Source of the DNA: Microvirga pakistanensis
GTDB lineage: Bacteria > Pseudomonadota > Alphaproteobacteria > Rhizobiales > Beijerinckiaceae
Length of the DNA: 43,351 nucleotides
Assembly: GCF_004458765.1 (NCBI RefSeq)
Contig: NZ_SPJX01000287.1
Span: forward strand, 1 to 43,351
Direction of reading: 5' to 3'
The stretch's first letter is position 1; every line of letters starts with the position of its first letter. The notes under the pieces are model-generated. The model was not told the DNA's origin. It searched no databases and saw only the letters and a program-made list of their open reading frames with translations. The position numbers and the translations under genes are program-made. Of this stretch, positions 1 to 10,818 are shown in pieces.

Positions 1-1
1 C

Positions 2-3000
2 ACGTTCACGCTCGGCAGCGATGGCGCTTACAGCTTCACGCCAGTCGCCAGCTGGAACGGCACGGTCCCGACCGTCACCTACATGATCGGCGATGGGGAA
101 GGCGGCTCGGACACAGCCAGCCTCGTCATCACCGTCACTCCGGTCAACGACGCGCCGGTGATCGCCGGGGGTGATCAATCCGGGGCAGTCGTCGAGGCAG
201 GCAATCTCGACAACGGTGTAGCGGTCGCTGGCGAGCCCAGCGCCTCCGGCAGCTTTACCGCGGCCGACGCTGACAGCAATGCCCTAACCTGGACATTAGT
301 TGGCACACCGGATTCGACCTATGGCGAATTCAGCATTGATCCGGCGACTGGGGCGTGGACCTATACACTCGACAATACGTTGACGGCCACACAAGCCCTG
401 AACGAAGGCGATAGTGTCCCCTTGACCTATGAGGTGCAAGTGGATGATGGTGCAGGCGGCACCGCGACACGGACCGTCACCATCACCATCACCGGCACCA
501 ACGATTCGCCTGTGGCGAGTGCCGATGCGGGCGCGGCCACGGAGGCAGGCGTCGAGGACGGAGGCAACACCGCATCGGCGGGTATTCCTTCCGCAACGGG
601 CAATGTACTGACCAACGACACCGACGTGGACGATGGCGAAAAGGCCACGCTCACCGTCAGTGGCGTGAACTTCGGCGGCTCAGTAGGGACGATCGGTTCG
701 GCGCTGATGGGCGCCTATGGTTCGCTGGTGCTTAACGGCAATGGCACCTACACCTACACGCTTGCCAACGGCGATGCCGATACGCAGGCGTTGAAGCAGG
801 GCCAAAGCGGCACTGAGGTGTTCACCTATACGGTTGTCGATGCCAATGGCGCGACCAGCACAAGCACGCTCACTATCACCGTAACAGGCGCCAACGATCG
901 GCCGGTCATTACCTCGACGTCTGCCGATGCAACGGGTGAAGTGATCGAACAGGGGACGGCCAATCCCGCCGCGCCCAATACCGTCTCCGGCACATTGACA
1001 GCCTCCGATGTCGATGCTGATGCGACGCAGACGTGGAGCATCGTCAACACTAACAACGGAACCTACGGCACGTTCGCCATCGATCCGGCGACCGGCCAGT
1101 GGACTTATACGCTCGACAACACGCGGTCTGCCACCCAGGCGCTGAACGACGATGACGAACCCAAAACGGAAACGTTCACCGCGCGCGTGACCGACGAACA
1201 TGGTGCCTATCGCGACGAAGTCGTCACGGTCACCGTCCGCGGCTCCAATGACGACCTCGCAGGCTCCGGCAATGAAATCGTGTCTCTCGCGGAACACGGC
1301 CGCGCCAGCGGCACGCTGCAGGACTACGTCTCCGATCCGGATGACGTCATCAAACTGACGAGCTTCAGTGTCGATGCCGATGGCGATGGCACCGACGAAA
1401 GCTATGATCCTGGCGCTACCGTCACCCTCAAGGACGGACTCGGCAACGTTCTGGGTACACTGACCATAGAGGAGAACGGCGGTTACAGCTTCATTCCTGC
1501 CTCCGAGTATGCCGGCGATGTGCCGACCGTTACCTACACGATGACGGAAGCGAACGGTAGCAAGGCAGTAACGCAGACGCTCGACTTTGAGATCACCAAG
1601 GTGGCCGATGCACCTCGTCTCGAGGCTGACAAGACCATTAACACCAACGAAGACGCCGCCGATTCGCTTGGCCTGAAAGCACCAGAAATCACCGATACCG
1701 GCACAGGCACCAACAATAACGATTATCCTGAGCGCCTCGGCGAGATCACGCTGACAATCGGTGGTGCGAGCGCGAGCGGTGTTACCCTCTCCACCGGCGG
1801 GACAGTACTGACGCCCATCGGCGGCAAGATCACGATTGTGCTGACCGACGTGGCTCACGTCACAAGCGTGCCGAACGAAGACAATGCCAATGGCGTCTAT
1901 CATCTAACCAAGGCCCAGTACGAGGCACTGAGGGTCCATCCAAGTGCTGAAAGCGGCCGGGACTTTACCGTCGCCGTCAGCGCGACTAGCTATGAGGTGG
2001 ACGCTGGCGGCATGATCCTCCCCCGCGTGGACGGAGCCACCAGCACCCAGGTCATCGATGTCGATGTGCAGGCGGTAACTGATGGAGCGTCACTGACCAG
2101 GACCAGCAGCGAGACCAGCGTGACCTTCGCCGAAGACAGCTCGCTCGACCTATCGGGCTATCTAAGAGCTGAGCGGAACAATGCCGACGGCAACGGCAGC
2201 ACGGACGCCGACGGTAGCGAGGACTACTGGTACACCATCACTGGCCTGCCGCCCGACACGGTCGTCAGCATCAATGGGGTCGACTACACGGCAAGCCCCG
2301 CCGGTACAGTGACATCTGCGGTAAGCAGCACCTTTACGGCCGCACCGAGCATTACCATCACGCCTCCGGCTGATTTCAGTGGCGACATGGCCAGCGTCAC
2401 GATCACGCTGAACTCGAGGGACACTGACAGCGATTCAAGCGGCACTCCTACCACCATCAGCAGTTCCGTGACCCTGAATCTGCACGTCAACCCGGTGGCA
2501 GGTGATGTAAGCGCGAGCGACGTGAGCACGTATGAAGACAGGGCAGTGGACTTCCTAAGAGGCGTCACTGTCACTGATACAGGGACTGGCGCGACCGGGA
2601 CGGAAGTCATCGAATCGATATCGTTCGAGGTGCCGGCAGGCTGGGTTGTCACGGCACCACCCTCGCCGTCGGGCTGGACATATGTTCTCGCTGGCAACAC
2701 GGCCACGATCACTTTCGACAACACGCTGAACGAAGCGGATCGCGAGACCATCCTTGATGCCTTCGCGATCAGACCTCCCGCGCACAGCAGCGCAGACGAG
2801 ACGATCACGCTGTCGATTAAGACCACCGATAGCAATTGGAGGGACGGCACCTCCGTCAGCGACACGAAGACAGTCATTCGCGACGTAAAAATCACCGTCA
2901 CCCCCATAGCCGAGGAGGTCGGCGGCGACAGCGCTGGCGCTGGCGCGAATAACGACGTGACTATGAACAGCGATCACACCTATTCGACCGCTGGCAAGGA

Positions 3001-6000
3001 AGATACGTGGTACGCGCTGGGCACAAACTATACGGATGCCTCCAACATAGGCGATGGCAACGCCCAGTTAGCGGCACCCTGGTCCAATGCTGACACGGAC
3101 GAGTTCACCTACGCCGTGCTCACGCCCACGCTGGCATCCGATACCCCGAGCGACACGGTTACTGGCACGCAGTTCCGCTATTCCACCGACGGCGGCGCGA
3201 CATGGGAGATCCGGACCTTTGTCGGCGAGCCGATCTGGGTGCCTGCCAAGTATCTGGATACACTGCAGGTGAAGCTCCCGACAGATGTGTCGGGCATGCT
3301 GACAATCGGCGTTCAAGCTGGCACCGTGGATTACGACGACGACGACGAGGTCTCGACATTGCCTCTCGACCCGCCTCACACCAGTGGAGCGGGCGTGAAT
3401 GTGGACGTGACCGGTTCGGCTACGCTTTCCCCGATCAAGTTCGATCCCGTCGCAGATGCGGTGACGATGGCGCTGAACGGCCGCGCATCCGGCCTTGAAG
3501 ACAGTGCTATTCCGCTGTCGATCAAGACCACCAGCTCTGACGCTTCGGAAACGTTCAATGTCACCATCTCGGGTATTCCGGTTGGCGCAACGATCACGTA
3601 TGGCACGGGCGGCTCGGCTCTGACTTTCACGGCGGGTACAGGTGATACCAGCTTTGTGATTCCGAACTTCAGCAACACCGCGCCGCTGACGATCACGCCG
3701 CCGCTCAACAGCAATGATGATTTCAAGCTGACGGTGAGCGCAGTATCCGTCGACGGCACCGCCACGTCCGCTCCCGTTGCGTCGCGCACGATTGATGTTT
3801 CGGTAACCGGCGTCGCTGATGCAGCCGTGGTCACGCTGCCGGCCCTCCGCTACACCACGACGGAAGCCTCGCTGGATTCAGGCGACCACAAAATCGCGTT
3901 GTCCAATCTAGTCGCTGGCGTCGTTTCTTCCGATAATGATGGTTCGGAAGCCACAACCCTGCGTATCACGGGACTGGCTGAGGGCTTCTCGGTGACCGGC
4001 GCAACGGCGGTCGTATCCGGTACCGGCACCGAGCGCGTGTGGCTGGTGTCGGCCAACAACCTGCTCAACGTGTCCATCGTCGTGCCCGAAAACTATAGCG
4101 GTACGGTGAACCTGAAGGTGGTCGGCGTCACCACGGATAATGATGGCGACTCGTCCACCGGGGATCCGATCGACGTAAGCTTTACTGTTACGCCGTCGCC
4201 GGAGGCCACGATCACCACCAGCGCCACCTTGGTCGAGGACGAGGTCACGCTGCTGAACCTTGCAATCGTCCGCCAGAATGGCGACGGCGATGAGACGCTG
4301 GGCAAGATCTATGTGCCAGTGGATTATGACACCAGCACTTATCAGCTCTACCTTGGCGAAGCCGAACTGTCGGCCGCCGGGCTCGACACCACCACCATCG
4401 ACGGAGTGGACTATTATGTGATTCCGGCCGACCAGGTGGACGAGCTTGGCGCCCGAGGCACGCTCAACAAGGACGGCGACTTGGGCTCGCTGAACTTCCT
4501 GTATGAAGTCACCGACACGCCCAGCGACGGCACACTGGCTTCGGAGACAGCGATCAAGCCGGGAACGCTGGCGCTGGCAGCCACCCCGGTGACCGATCCG
4601 GTGGAGGCCTCGATAACCGGCATCTCCATGACATCGGCGACTGGCACCGCGGCGAATGACATACAGGGTGACGACGCGGAGCCAGACACCGCTACCGTCA
4701 CCGGCAGCGGCACGGTCACTGTCAACTTGCACGTTAACTCGGCCGACATTGATGGCAGCGAACATCTGATCCGCGTGCTGATCGACGGCGTGCCCGACGG
4801 CGTGACCGTGAATGGCGCATCCCTTATCGGCGCGGGCTCGTGGGTTCTCATCTATGATCGCAGCGACGCGCTCGCGATTGACCCCGGCGGCATTGACGTG
4901 CCCGTGGAGTTCGTCGTCGGTGTGGGTGCCAGAGACGGCACCTCGGCCATCATCATGACGGTCCAGGCGCGGGACGACGGAGAGGCGGCGACAACACCGG
5001 CTGCGATTGAGACGGACTCCGTGCGCTGGAACCTTGTGCTGGAGCTGGCCGATGGCGCGCCCTACTTACCGCCAGTCATCGGCGAGTGGAGCTATAATGG
5101 CAGTTCAGGTACGGAAGACACAGCCTTCACGCTGGACAGCGTGATCGATGCAGCAGTCTCCACCAGCGATCCCTCGGCGTCCTACAGCTATACCGTCACC
5201 ATCACTGATCTGCCGGCAGGCGCTACCGTCCACGGTATGACACTGACCACCATCGACGGAGTGCCCACCTGGACCGCTACAGTAACGGTGTCAGCAAATG
5301 GTGACAGCCAGGCGGCTCTCAACGATCTGCTTTCCAACATCACCATCACGCCGCCCGACAACACCAACGATAATAATGCCGACTTCAACTTCGGCGCCAA
5401 GCTAACAGCCGCGGCAGTGGGCGGGACTAGTGTGGTGAAGAATACCACTGCCGATATGCCTGTCATCCCGGTGTCTGACGAGGCCACCATCACGGTGACA
5501 ACCAGCGATGTGGCAGAAGGTGAGACCCGCGTTACTGCGACCATCACCGCCCTCAACCTCGCAGATGGTGCCGACGGCAAGATCGTCGATGGCAAGCTGT
5601 ATGTGCAGGTATCGACCCACGCCAATGACGGCGGCACGGTGACGGACCGCAATGGCCAGATGTTCACGCTCACGGCTGTCAGCGGCGTCGATGGCGTACC
5701 GGATGGCAACTATTATGTCATCGAAGTTGGTGAAACTGGCGGTTCCGTCGAGCTGACCTACACGGCACCGGACGGCACCATGCTAGAGCCGGGCGATGTT
5801 ACCTTCTCGGCCTGGGCTCAAACGCGGGAGACTGATGCCGCCAATACGGAATCGGCCTCGGCTTCCGGAACGGCCAACATCGAGATCGCTAATAATGGCG
5901 TCACAGTGGAAAGCCAGCCCACGGCAGGCCGCGAAGCCGCTTCGTCCGACAAGAGCAACGCCATTGAACTAAGCGGCTTGTCGGTGGTGCTCAACGACAG

Positions 6001-7426
6001 TGACGCGTCGGAGTCGATCCGCTCCATTCTGCTGTCGGGCGTGCCGGTAGGATTCCTGCTCTATGTCGGCGACACGGCAGGGGATGCCACACTGGCTAAG
6101 CAAACCTCCAACGCAGGCGGAGATGGCACAACCAACACCTGGGTGCTCTCCACGAACGGCACGCTGCCGGCTTATGTGGCAATCCTGCCCGCACCCAACT
6201 GGAGCGGAACACTCAACGACCTGTTGCTGGTGGTGGAATCGGGTGAGAACAGCCTGCCCACGCCCAGGGTAGATACTGTCCCATTGGAGCCGGTGACGGT
6301 GGAACCTGTCGCCAACGGCCTGACCATCGATCCGACCTTGTCCTTTGGGACGGAGGGCCACGTCATCGACTTGAACCTGAATGCGGCAATGGTCGACGCA
6401 ACCGAGGCGACGGCGGCCGTAGAGGATGGAAGCACCGAAACGACGATGCTGCAAATCACCGGTGTCGGCGAGCATGCGGCCTTCTACGTGGGCGATAAGC
6501 TGATCACCTCATTCAGCTATAACGAAGACACCGGCACCTACACGATCACGGGCCTGTCACAGGACGATCTTGACGATCTTGGCGTCGTGCAGGCGGCGTC
6601 AGCGCTGACCGATCAGGATGCAGCGACCGCGGGAACGCAAGTGAAAGTGACAGCGTGGACGGTGGAAAGCAGCAATGGCGCCCAATCTGCCTTTGTGTCC
6701 AATACGCTGACGCTGTCCGTTACGCCGGTACTGGCGACCACCGGTAACGACAGCTTCATCTGGAATGGAAAGGCAATCGACGGCAGGGAGGGCACCGACA
6801 CAGTAGCGCTGCGCTACGGCGAGGACCTGAGTGGCGAGAGTCTGAAGCAGAACCTGACCAATATTGAAGTCCTTGACCTGGCGGTTACCGGGCGCAACTT
6901 GATCTCGGATCTGACCCCGGACCAGGTCCGGGATATGACAGACGCCAACCACTTCATGACCATCAAAGGGTCTTCGGAGGACGAAGTATCGCTGTCCGGC
7001 AACTGGGCTGACAATCACGATGGCACCTATACCGGGACGATAGACGGGGGTACCGAGGTGACCCTGAAGGTTGAGGGGGTCACAGTGAGATCGCCGGCTG
7101 GTGAGTTCTCCGCTCTGTCGGAAGCGCCCGCACTAATGGCCTTCGACATCTCTGACCACGCGGAAAGCTTCGGCCTTGCCTCTATCGGCCCACACGAGAC
7201 GCCGATGCCGGACGCGCCCAAGGCCGATCCGATCTCGACCGACGAAGTTCTGTTCTCGGATACCCGGGGCGACGATCTGACGGCGATCCTGCCTGAGGAA
7301 CATCACGACAATTCGGCGCGGTTCGAAGTCACGGCAGGTGAAACCGATTTCGTCGATCTGGGCGGTCCGGCGCACATGCCGCCGCTGGAAGACGAACTTC
7401 GTTCGGGCGTCCACTACGAGGTCTGA
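2..7426 (+). CDS. Giant VCBS/cadherin-like repeat adhesin, C-terminal part (5' end outside window)
   Basis: The reading frame is open from the first bases, so the gene starts upstream; 2474 residues are visible. The protein is an array of Asp/Thr/Gly-rich beta-sandwich modules. VCBS-type units are clear near the left end: the pattern YGxFxIDPATGxWTYTLDN occurs at about 320-380 and again at about 1060-1120, with a related unit at about 710-900. Further modules carry Ca-binding-like DxDxD and NDAP/TGTND linkers. Near the C-terminus (about 6740-7080) there is a GNDSFxW...LxNIEVLDL segment of the kind found before type I secretion signals. Classical RTX nonapeptide arrays are not obvious. ABC and HlyD genes follow directly, so this is very probably a surface adhesin exported by type I secretion and used in attachment or biofilm. 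Any N-terminal retention module lies outside the window. Confidence 0.88.
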   Translation, partial: TFTLGSDGAYSFTPVASWNGTVPTVTYMIGDGEGGSDTASLVITVTPVNDAPVIAGGDQSGAVVEAGNLDNGVAVAGEPSASGSFTAADADSNALTWTLVGTPDSTYGEFSIDPATGAWTYTLDNTLTATQALNEGDSVPLTYEVQVDDGAGGTATRTVTITITGTNDSPVASADAGAATEAGVEDGGNTASAGIPSATGNVLTNDTDVDDGEKATLTVSGVNFGGSVGTIGSALMGAYGSLVLNGNGTYTYTLANGDADTQALKQGQSGTEVFTYTVVDANGATSTSTLTITVTGANDRPVITSTSADATGEVIEQGTANPAAPNTVSGTLTASDVDADATQTWSIVNTNNGTYGTFAIDPATGQWTYTLDNTRSATQALNDDDEPKTETFTARVTDEHGAYRDEVVTVTVRGSNDDLAGSGNEIVSLAEHGRASGTLQDYVSDPDDVIKLTSFSVDADGDGTDESYDPGATVTLKDGLGNVLGTLTIEENGGYSFIPASEYAGDVPTVTYTMTEANGSKAVTQTLDFEITKVADAPRLEADKTINTNEDAADSLGLKAPEITDTGTGTNNNDYPERLGEITLTIGGASASGVTLSTGGTVLTPIGGKITIVLTDVAHVTSVPNEDNANGVYHLTKAQYEALRVHPSAESGRDFTVAVSATSYEVDAGGMILPRVDGATSTQVIDVDVQAVTDGASLTRTSSETSVTFAEDSSLDLSGYLRAERNNADGNGSTDADGSEDYWYTITGLPPDTVVSINGVDYTASPAGTVTSAVSSTFTAAPSITITPPADFSGDMASVTITLNSRDTDSDSSGTPTTISSSVTLNLHVNPVAGDVSASDVSTYEDRAVDFLRGVTVTDTGTGATGTEVIESISFEVPAGWVVTAPPSPSGWTYVLAGNTATITFDNTLNEADRETILDAFAIRPPAHSSADETITLSIKTTDSNWRDGTSVSDTKTVIRDVKITVTPIAEEVGGDSAGAGANNDVTMNSDHTYSTAGKEDTWYALGTNYTDASNIGDGNAQLAAPWSNADTDEFTYAVLTPTLASDTPSDTVTGTQFRYSTDGGATWEIRTFVGEPIWVPAKYLDTLQVKLPTDVSGMLTIGVQAGTVDYDDDDEVSTLPLDPPHTSGAGVNVDVTGSATLSPIKFDPVADAVTMALNGRASGLEDSAIPLSIKTTSSDASETFNVTISGIPVGATITYGTGGSALTFTAGTGDTSFVIPNFSNTAPLTITPPLNSNDDFKLTVSAVSVDGTATSAPVASRTIDVSVTGVADAAVVTLPALRYTTTEASLDSGDHKIALSNLVAGVVSSDNDGSEATTLRITGLAEGFSVTGATAVVSGTGTERVWLVSANNLLNVSIVVPENYSGTVNLKVVGVTTDNDGDSSTGDPIDVSFTVTPSPEATITTSATLVEDEVTLLNLAIVRQNGDGDETLGKIYVPVDYDTSTYQLYLGEAELSAAGLDTTTIDGVDYYVIPADQVDELGARGTLNKDGDLGSLNFLYEVTDTPSDGTLASETAIKPGTLALAATPVTDPVEASITGISMTSATGTAANDIQGDDAEPDTATVTGSGTVTVNLHVNSADIDGSEHLIRVLIDGVPDGVTVNGASLIGAGSWVLIYDRSDALAIDPGGIDVPVEFVVGVGARDGTSAIIMTVQARDDGEAATTPAAIETDSVRWNLVLELADGAPYLPPVIGEWSYNGSSGTEDTAFTLDSVIDAAVSTSDPSASYSYTVTITDLPAGATVHGMTLTTIDGVPTWTATVTVSANGDSQAALNDLLSNITITPPDNTNDNNADFNFGAKLTAAAVGGTSVVKNTTADMPVIPVSDEATITVTTSDVAEGETRVTATITALNLADGADGKIVDGKLYVQVSTHANDGGTVTDRNGQMFTLTAVSGVDGVPDGNYYVIEVGETGGSVELTYTAPDGTMLEPGDVTFSAWAQTRETDAANTESASASGTANIEIANNGVTVESQPTAGREAASSDKSNAIELSGLSVVLNDSDASESIRSILLSGVPVGFLLYVGDTAGDATLAKQTSNAGGDGTTNTWVLSTNGTLPAYVAILPAPNWSGTLNDLLLVVESGENSLPTPRVDTVPLEPVTVEPVANGLTIDPTLSFGTEGHVIDLNLNAAMVDATEATAAVEDGSTETTMLQITGVGEHAAFYVGDKLITSFSYNEDTGTYTITGLSQDDLDDLGVVQAASALTDQDAATAGTQVKVTAWTVESSNGAQSAFVSNTLTLSVTPVLATTGNDSFIWNGKAIDGREGTDTVALRYGEDLSGESLKQNLTNIEVLDLAVTGRNLISDLTPDQVRDMTDANHFMTIKGSSEDEVSLSGNWADNHDGTYTGTIDGGTEVTLKVEGVTVRSPAGEFSALSEAPALMAFDISDHAESFGLASIGPHETPMPDAPKADPISTDEVLFSDTRGDDLTAILPEEHHDNSARFEVTAGETDFVDLGGPAHMPPLEDELRSGVHYEV

Positions 7427-7427
7427 T

Positions 7428-9569
7428 GTGGTGAGAGGCGAAACAAGCAACCCCCGCCCTGCCTCGGGCGGGGCGTTAACCCACAGGGGATGGATGGAAG
7501 CGGTATTGCGCGTGGCAGCGCATTACCGCATGGCCATTTCGGTGGAGCGGATGAAGCTCGAACTGGCCTGGTCCACCGACCAGGACCGGCTGGGTACGCT
7601 TGCGCGGTCGGCAGGGCTTTCCATTCGGGAAACCGAAGGAGGCGTTGAGGTGATTTCAGGCCTGCGTCTGCCGCTTGTAGCCGAGTTCGACCACGGCGAC
7701 GTCGGGGTGATCGAGCGGGAAACCGCTGACGGGTTCGGCGTCGTTCTGGCGGGTGAGAAAGGGTTGATGACCCCCTTCTCGCGAGAGGAATTGACTGCAT
7801 GCCTGCGCCGGCTGTTTGTGCTGCGCCCGATCTCATCCCGCCCAGATCGCCGGATCGATGACTATATCGCACCCTGGCGACCCGATTGGCTGCGTAGCAT
7901 CGCTCTATCCGACCTAAAGCCCTATCGGGCGGTTATGGTTGCCTCACTGGTCACCAACGTGCTGGCGCTGGCTGGCACAATTTTCTCGATGCAGGTCTAT
8001 GACCGTGTGGTGCCCGGTCAATCGATGAGCACGCTATGGGTGCTGTTCATTGGCGTGATGATGGCCACCTTCTTCGGCATGGCCATACGCACCGCGCGAA
8101 GCCGCATCACGGACGTTGCGGGCAAGTCGGCGGATTTACGTATTTCTGACCGGGTCTTCGGCCACGCGCTTCGCATCCGCAACACCGCCCGCCCGCGCTC
8201 GACCGGCACGTTCATCTCGCAGATTCGCGAGCTGGAGCACGTGCGCGAGATGCTGACTTCCACCACAGTGGCGGCCATTGCCGATGTGCCGTTCTTCCTA
8301 CTGTTCTGTGCATTGTTCCTCTACATCTCCGGGCCGCTGGTCTGGATCCCGCTGGGGGCGATGATCCTGCTGATCGTGCCTGGCCTTTTGGCGCAGAGGC
8401 GTTTGCGTCGTCTGGCCGAAACCAACACCCGCGAATCATCGTTGCGCAGCGCGATGCTGGTCGAGGCGATTCAGGGGCTTGACGACATCAAGTCGATGCA
8501 GGCCGAGACACGGTTCCAGAATCTGTGGAACCATTACAACGAAACCACTTCCGGCTCGTCGATGGAGCTGCGCGATCTGGTGAACCGGCTGTCCTCCTGG
8601 GCGCAAACGGTGCAGGGCGGCGTCTTCGCCGTGGTACTCTTCTTCGGTGCGCCTATGGTAATGGCAGGCGAAATGAGCACGGGCGTGCTCGTCGCCGCTT
8701 CGATGCTGTCTTCGCGCATGCTTGCGCCGCTCGCTTCAGTCACGCAGATTCTAAACCGCTGGCAGCAGGCGCAAGTCGCGCGCAAGGCTTTGGACGGGTT
8801 GATGGCTCTCCCGGTCGATGCGCCAGAGGAAGAGCAACGCATCCATAAGCCGTCGATCCGTGGCGACTTCCGACTGAAGGATGTTGTGTTCGGCCATAGC
8901 CCGCAAACCCCCGTGCTGAAGATCGGGCAGATGACGATCACCCCGGGTGAACGCATTGCCATTCTCGGGCGCAACGGGGCAGGGAAATCGACGCTTCTGG
9001 CGGGACTCGCCGGACTGCTGGAACCGCTGGCGGGAGAGATCCGCGTCGACGACGTGGTCATGGGACTGATCGATCCCAATGATGTGAGGCGCGATATCGG
9101 CCTGATGGGGCAGGGCGCGCGCCTGTTTCATGGCACGCTACGCGAGAATCTTACACTCGGCGCACCGCTAGCGACGGACGAGGCCATTCTGGAGACCCTT
9201 GGCCAGATGAGGTTGGTGGATTTCGTCCACCGGCTTCCCGAAGGTCTGGATCACATGATTCTGGAAGGCGGGCTAGGCTTATCGGGGGGGCAGAAGCAGG
9301 GTTTGCTTCTGGCCCGACTTCTGCTGCGCAGCCCAAGCGTGTTGCTGCTCGACGAGCCGACCGCCTCCTTTGACGAGGTATCCGAAGCTGCGGTGATCGA
9401 CGTGCTCGGACGTCTCGGGCGCAATGTCTCGGTGATCGTTGCGACCCATCGACCAGCGATGCTGCGGATCGTGGACCGGCTGATCGTAGTCAGCAATGGC
9501 ACGATCGCCATGGACGGACCAAAGAATCAGGTGCTGGAGCAGTTGCGTGCCGGAAAGGCGGCAGCATGA
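7428..9569 (+). CDS. Type I secretion ABC transporter, LapB-like (peptidase-like N-domain, TM domain, ATPase)
   Basis: Inner-membrane exporter that would energise secretion of the adjacent adhesin. From the GTG at 7428 it is 713 aa, close to the usual length of LapB-type transporters. Order: an N-terminal C39-peptidase-like domain (about residues 20-130) with no convincing catalytic Cys, as expected for non-cleaving exporters; a six-helix ABC membrane domain (about 160-440); an ATPase domain with Walker A GRNGAGKST (about residue 514), signature LSGGQKQ (about 617), Walker B VLLLDEPT and an H-loop ATHR. The start is uncertain: GTG 7428 or 7431 lies just behind the adhesin stop, while ATG 7494 has AGGGGA only 3 nt upstream and gives 691 aa. 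The stop overlaps the HlyD start by 4 nt (ATGA), so the two are translationally coupled. Confidence 0.9.
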   Translation: MVRGETSNPRPASGGALTHRGWMEAVLRVAAHYRMAISVERMKLELAWSTDQDRLGTLARSAGLSIRETEGGVEVISGLRLPLVAEFDHGDVGVIERETADGFGVVLAGEKGLMTPFSREELTACLRRLFVLRPISSRPDRRIDDYIAPWRPDWLRSIALSDLKPYRAVMVASLVTNVLALAGTIFSMQVYDRVVPGQSMSTLWVLFIGVMMATFFGMAIRTARSRITDVAGKSADLRISDRVFGHALRIRNTARPRSTGTFISQIRELEHVREMLTSTTVAAIADVPFFLLFCALFLYISGPLVWIPLGAMILLIVPGLLAQRRLRRLAETNTRESSLRSAMLVEAIQGLDDIKSMQAETRFQNLWNHYNETTSGSSMELRDLVNRLSSWAQTVQGGVFAVVLFFGAPMVMAGEMSTGVLVAASMLSSRMLAPLASVTQILNRWQQAQVARKALDGLMALPVDAPEEEQRIHKPSIRGDFRLKDVVFGHSPQTPVLKIGQMTITPGERIAILGRNGAGKSTLLAGLAGLLEPLAGEIRVDDVVMGLIDPNDVRRDIGLMGQGARLFHGTLRENLTLGAPLATDEAILETLGQMRLVDFVHRLPEGLDHMILEGGLGLSGGQKQGLLLARLLLRSPSVLLLDEPTASFDEVSEAAVIDVLGRLGRNVSVIVATHRPAMLRIVDRLIVVSNGTIAMDGPKNQVLEQLRAGKAAA

Positions 9570-10744
9570 CTGCGTCGCTGTTATTCACCGACGAGCGTTC
9601 GAACGCGGAGTCCGAACGCCGCTTCGTCTGGCTGGTCTTTGCCATGCTCGTATTGTTCTTCTTCTGGGCATGGTTTTTCCCGCTGGTCGAGGTTTCCAGC
9701 GGTCAGGGCACCGTTGTACCCAGTTCGCGCGAGCAGGTAATCCAGTCGCTCGACGGCGGCATCGTGGCGTCGATTTCCGTCAAGGAAGGCGATCTGGTCG
9801 AACAGGGCCAAATTATCGCTCGGCTTGATCCCACACGCTCCGCCTCGAACGTCGAAGAGGCGGCGGCAAAATATCATGCCTCCCTAGCGGCAGCAGCGCG
9901 GATGCGGTCCGAGCTGAGCGATCTTGAGACGGTGATATTCCCCGACGAGCTTGCCGGTGATGAGTTCGCCCAGTTGCGGGCTAACGAGCTGGCTTTGTTT
10001 CAGTCACGGCGTACGAGCCTGCGCGAGGCCTTGTCGGGACTGACCGAGGGGCTGGAGCTCACCCGCCAAGAACTAAAGATTGCCGAACAACTGCAAAGCC
10101 GCGGTGCGACCAGTCGGGTTGAAGTGATCCGGCTGCGCCGGGAGGCCGCCCAAATGGAGCTAGAAATCGCCCGCCTACGCGCGGACTCGCGGGTGCAAGT
10201 CGGCGAGGGATTGCAGAAGGTCAATGCCGAGGCCGAAGTGCAGGCATCGATCATGCGCGGCCGCTCCGACCAGCTCGATCGTCTGGTGTTTCGCGCACCG
10301 ATGCGCGGCATCGTCAAGGATGTTGCCGTGACGACCATCGGTGGCGTCGTTCCGCCCGGGGGGCAGCTGATGACCCTTGTTCCGATGAACGACCAGCTCT
10401 TGATCGAAGCGCGCATCTCGCCCCGTGACATCGCCTTCATCCATCCAGGACAGGAGGCGCTGGTCAAGGTCTCAGCCTATGACTACGCGATTTTCGGTGG
10501 CCTTTCCGGCGAGGTGGTGACGATTTCGCCGAACACCGTGCGCGATGAAGTCAAACCCGATCAGGTCTATTACCGGGTCTATATCAGGACCCGTGAGGAC
10601 TACCTCGTCAACAAGGCCGGAACCCGGTTTCCAATCGTGCCCGGCATGATCGCGACTGTCGACATCCAGACCGGCGAGAAGACTGTCTGGCAATATCTTG
10701 TCAAACCGTTCAATCGGGCAGGAGAGGCGCTTCGTGAACGATGA
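9566..10744 (+). CDS. HlyD-family periplasmic membrane-fusion protein of type I secretion
   Basis: Adaptor of 392 aa linking the ABC exporter to the outer-membrane channel. It has a short cytoplasmic N-terminus, one membrane helix at about residues 19-42, a lipoyl-like half (SLDGGIVASISVKEGD, about residues 53-68), a long alpha-helical hairpin rich in Glu/Arg/Leu (about 90-235), a return lipoyl half (FRAPMRGIVKDV) and a C-terminal beta-barrel region ending near KPFNRAGEALRER. This is the standard layout of HlyD/LapC proteins. The start overlaps the stop of the ABC gene in an ATGA motif at 9566-9569. The partner is inferred to be the adhesin encoded just upstream. Confidence 0.92.
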   Translation: MTASLLFTDERSNAESERRFVWLVFAMLVLFFFWAWFFPLVEVSSGQGTVVPSSREQVIQSLDGGIVASISVKEGDLVEQGQIIARLDPTRSASNVEEAAAKYHASLAAAARMRSELSDLETVIFPDELAGDEFAQLRANELALFQSRRTSLREALSGLTEGLELTRQELKIAEQLQSRGATSRVEVIRLRREAAQMELEIARLRADSRVQVGEGLQKVNAEAEVQASIMRGRSDQLDRLVFRAPMRGIVKDVAVTTIGGVVPPGGQLMTLVPMNDQLLIEARISPRDIAFIHPGQEALVKVSAYDYAIFGGLSGEVVTISPNTVRDEVKPDQVYYRVYIRTREDYLVNKAGTRFPIVPGMIATVDIQTGEKTVWQYLVKPFNRAGEALRER

Positions 10745-10818
10745 TCGCACTGACCAAGCCAAGCCCGCAGCCGGTGGTTTCCCACATCATTCCCTATTAT
10801 CGATAAAAGGTTCCTGAT

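Noticed and set aside
680..1903. Long open frame of 407 codons on the minus strand inside the adhesin gene
   Set aside because: It is the shadow of a highly biased coding strand: the + strand frame has clear VCBS repeats, and the minus product is low-complexity with no family features. The same holds for other long minus-strand frames through 7450.
6720..7080. RTX nonapeptide calcium-binding array at the adhesin C-terminus
   Set aside because: Only one loose GxDxx-like segment (DGREGTDTV) is present; there is no tandem GGxGxDxxx series.
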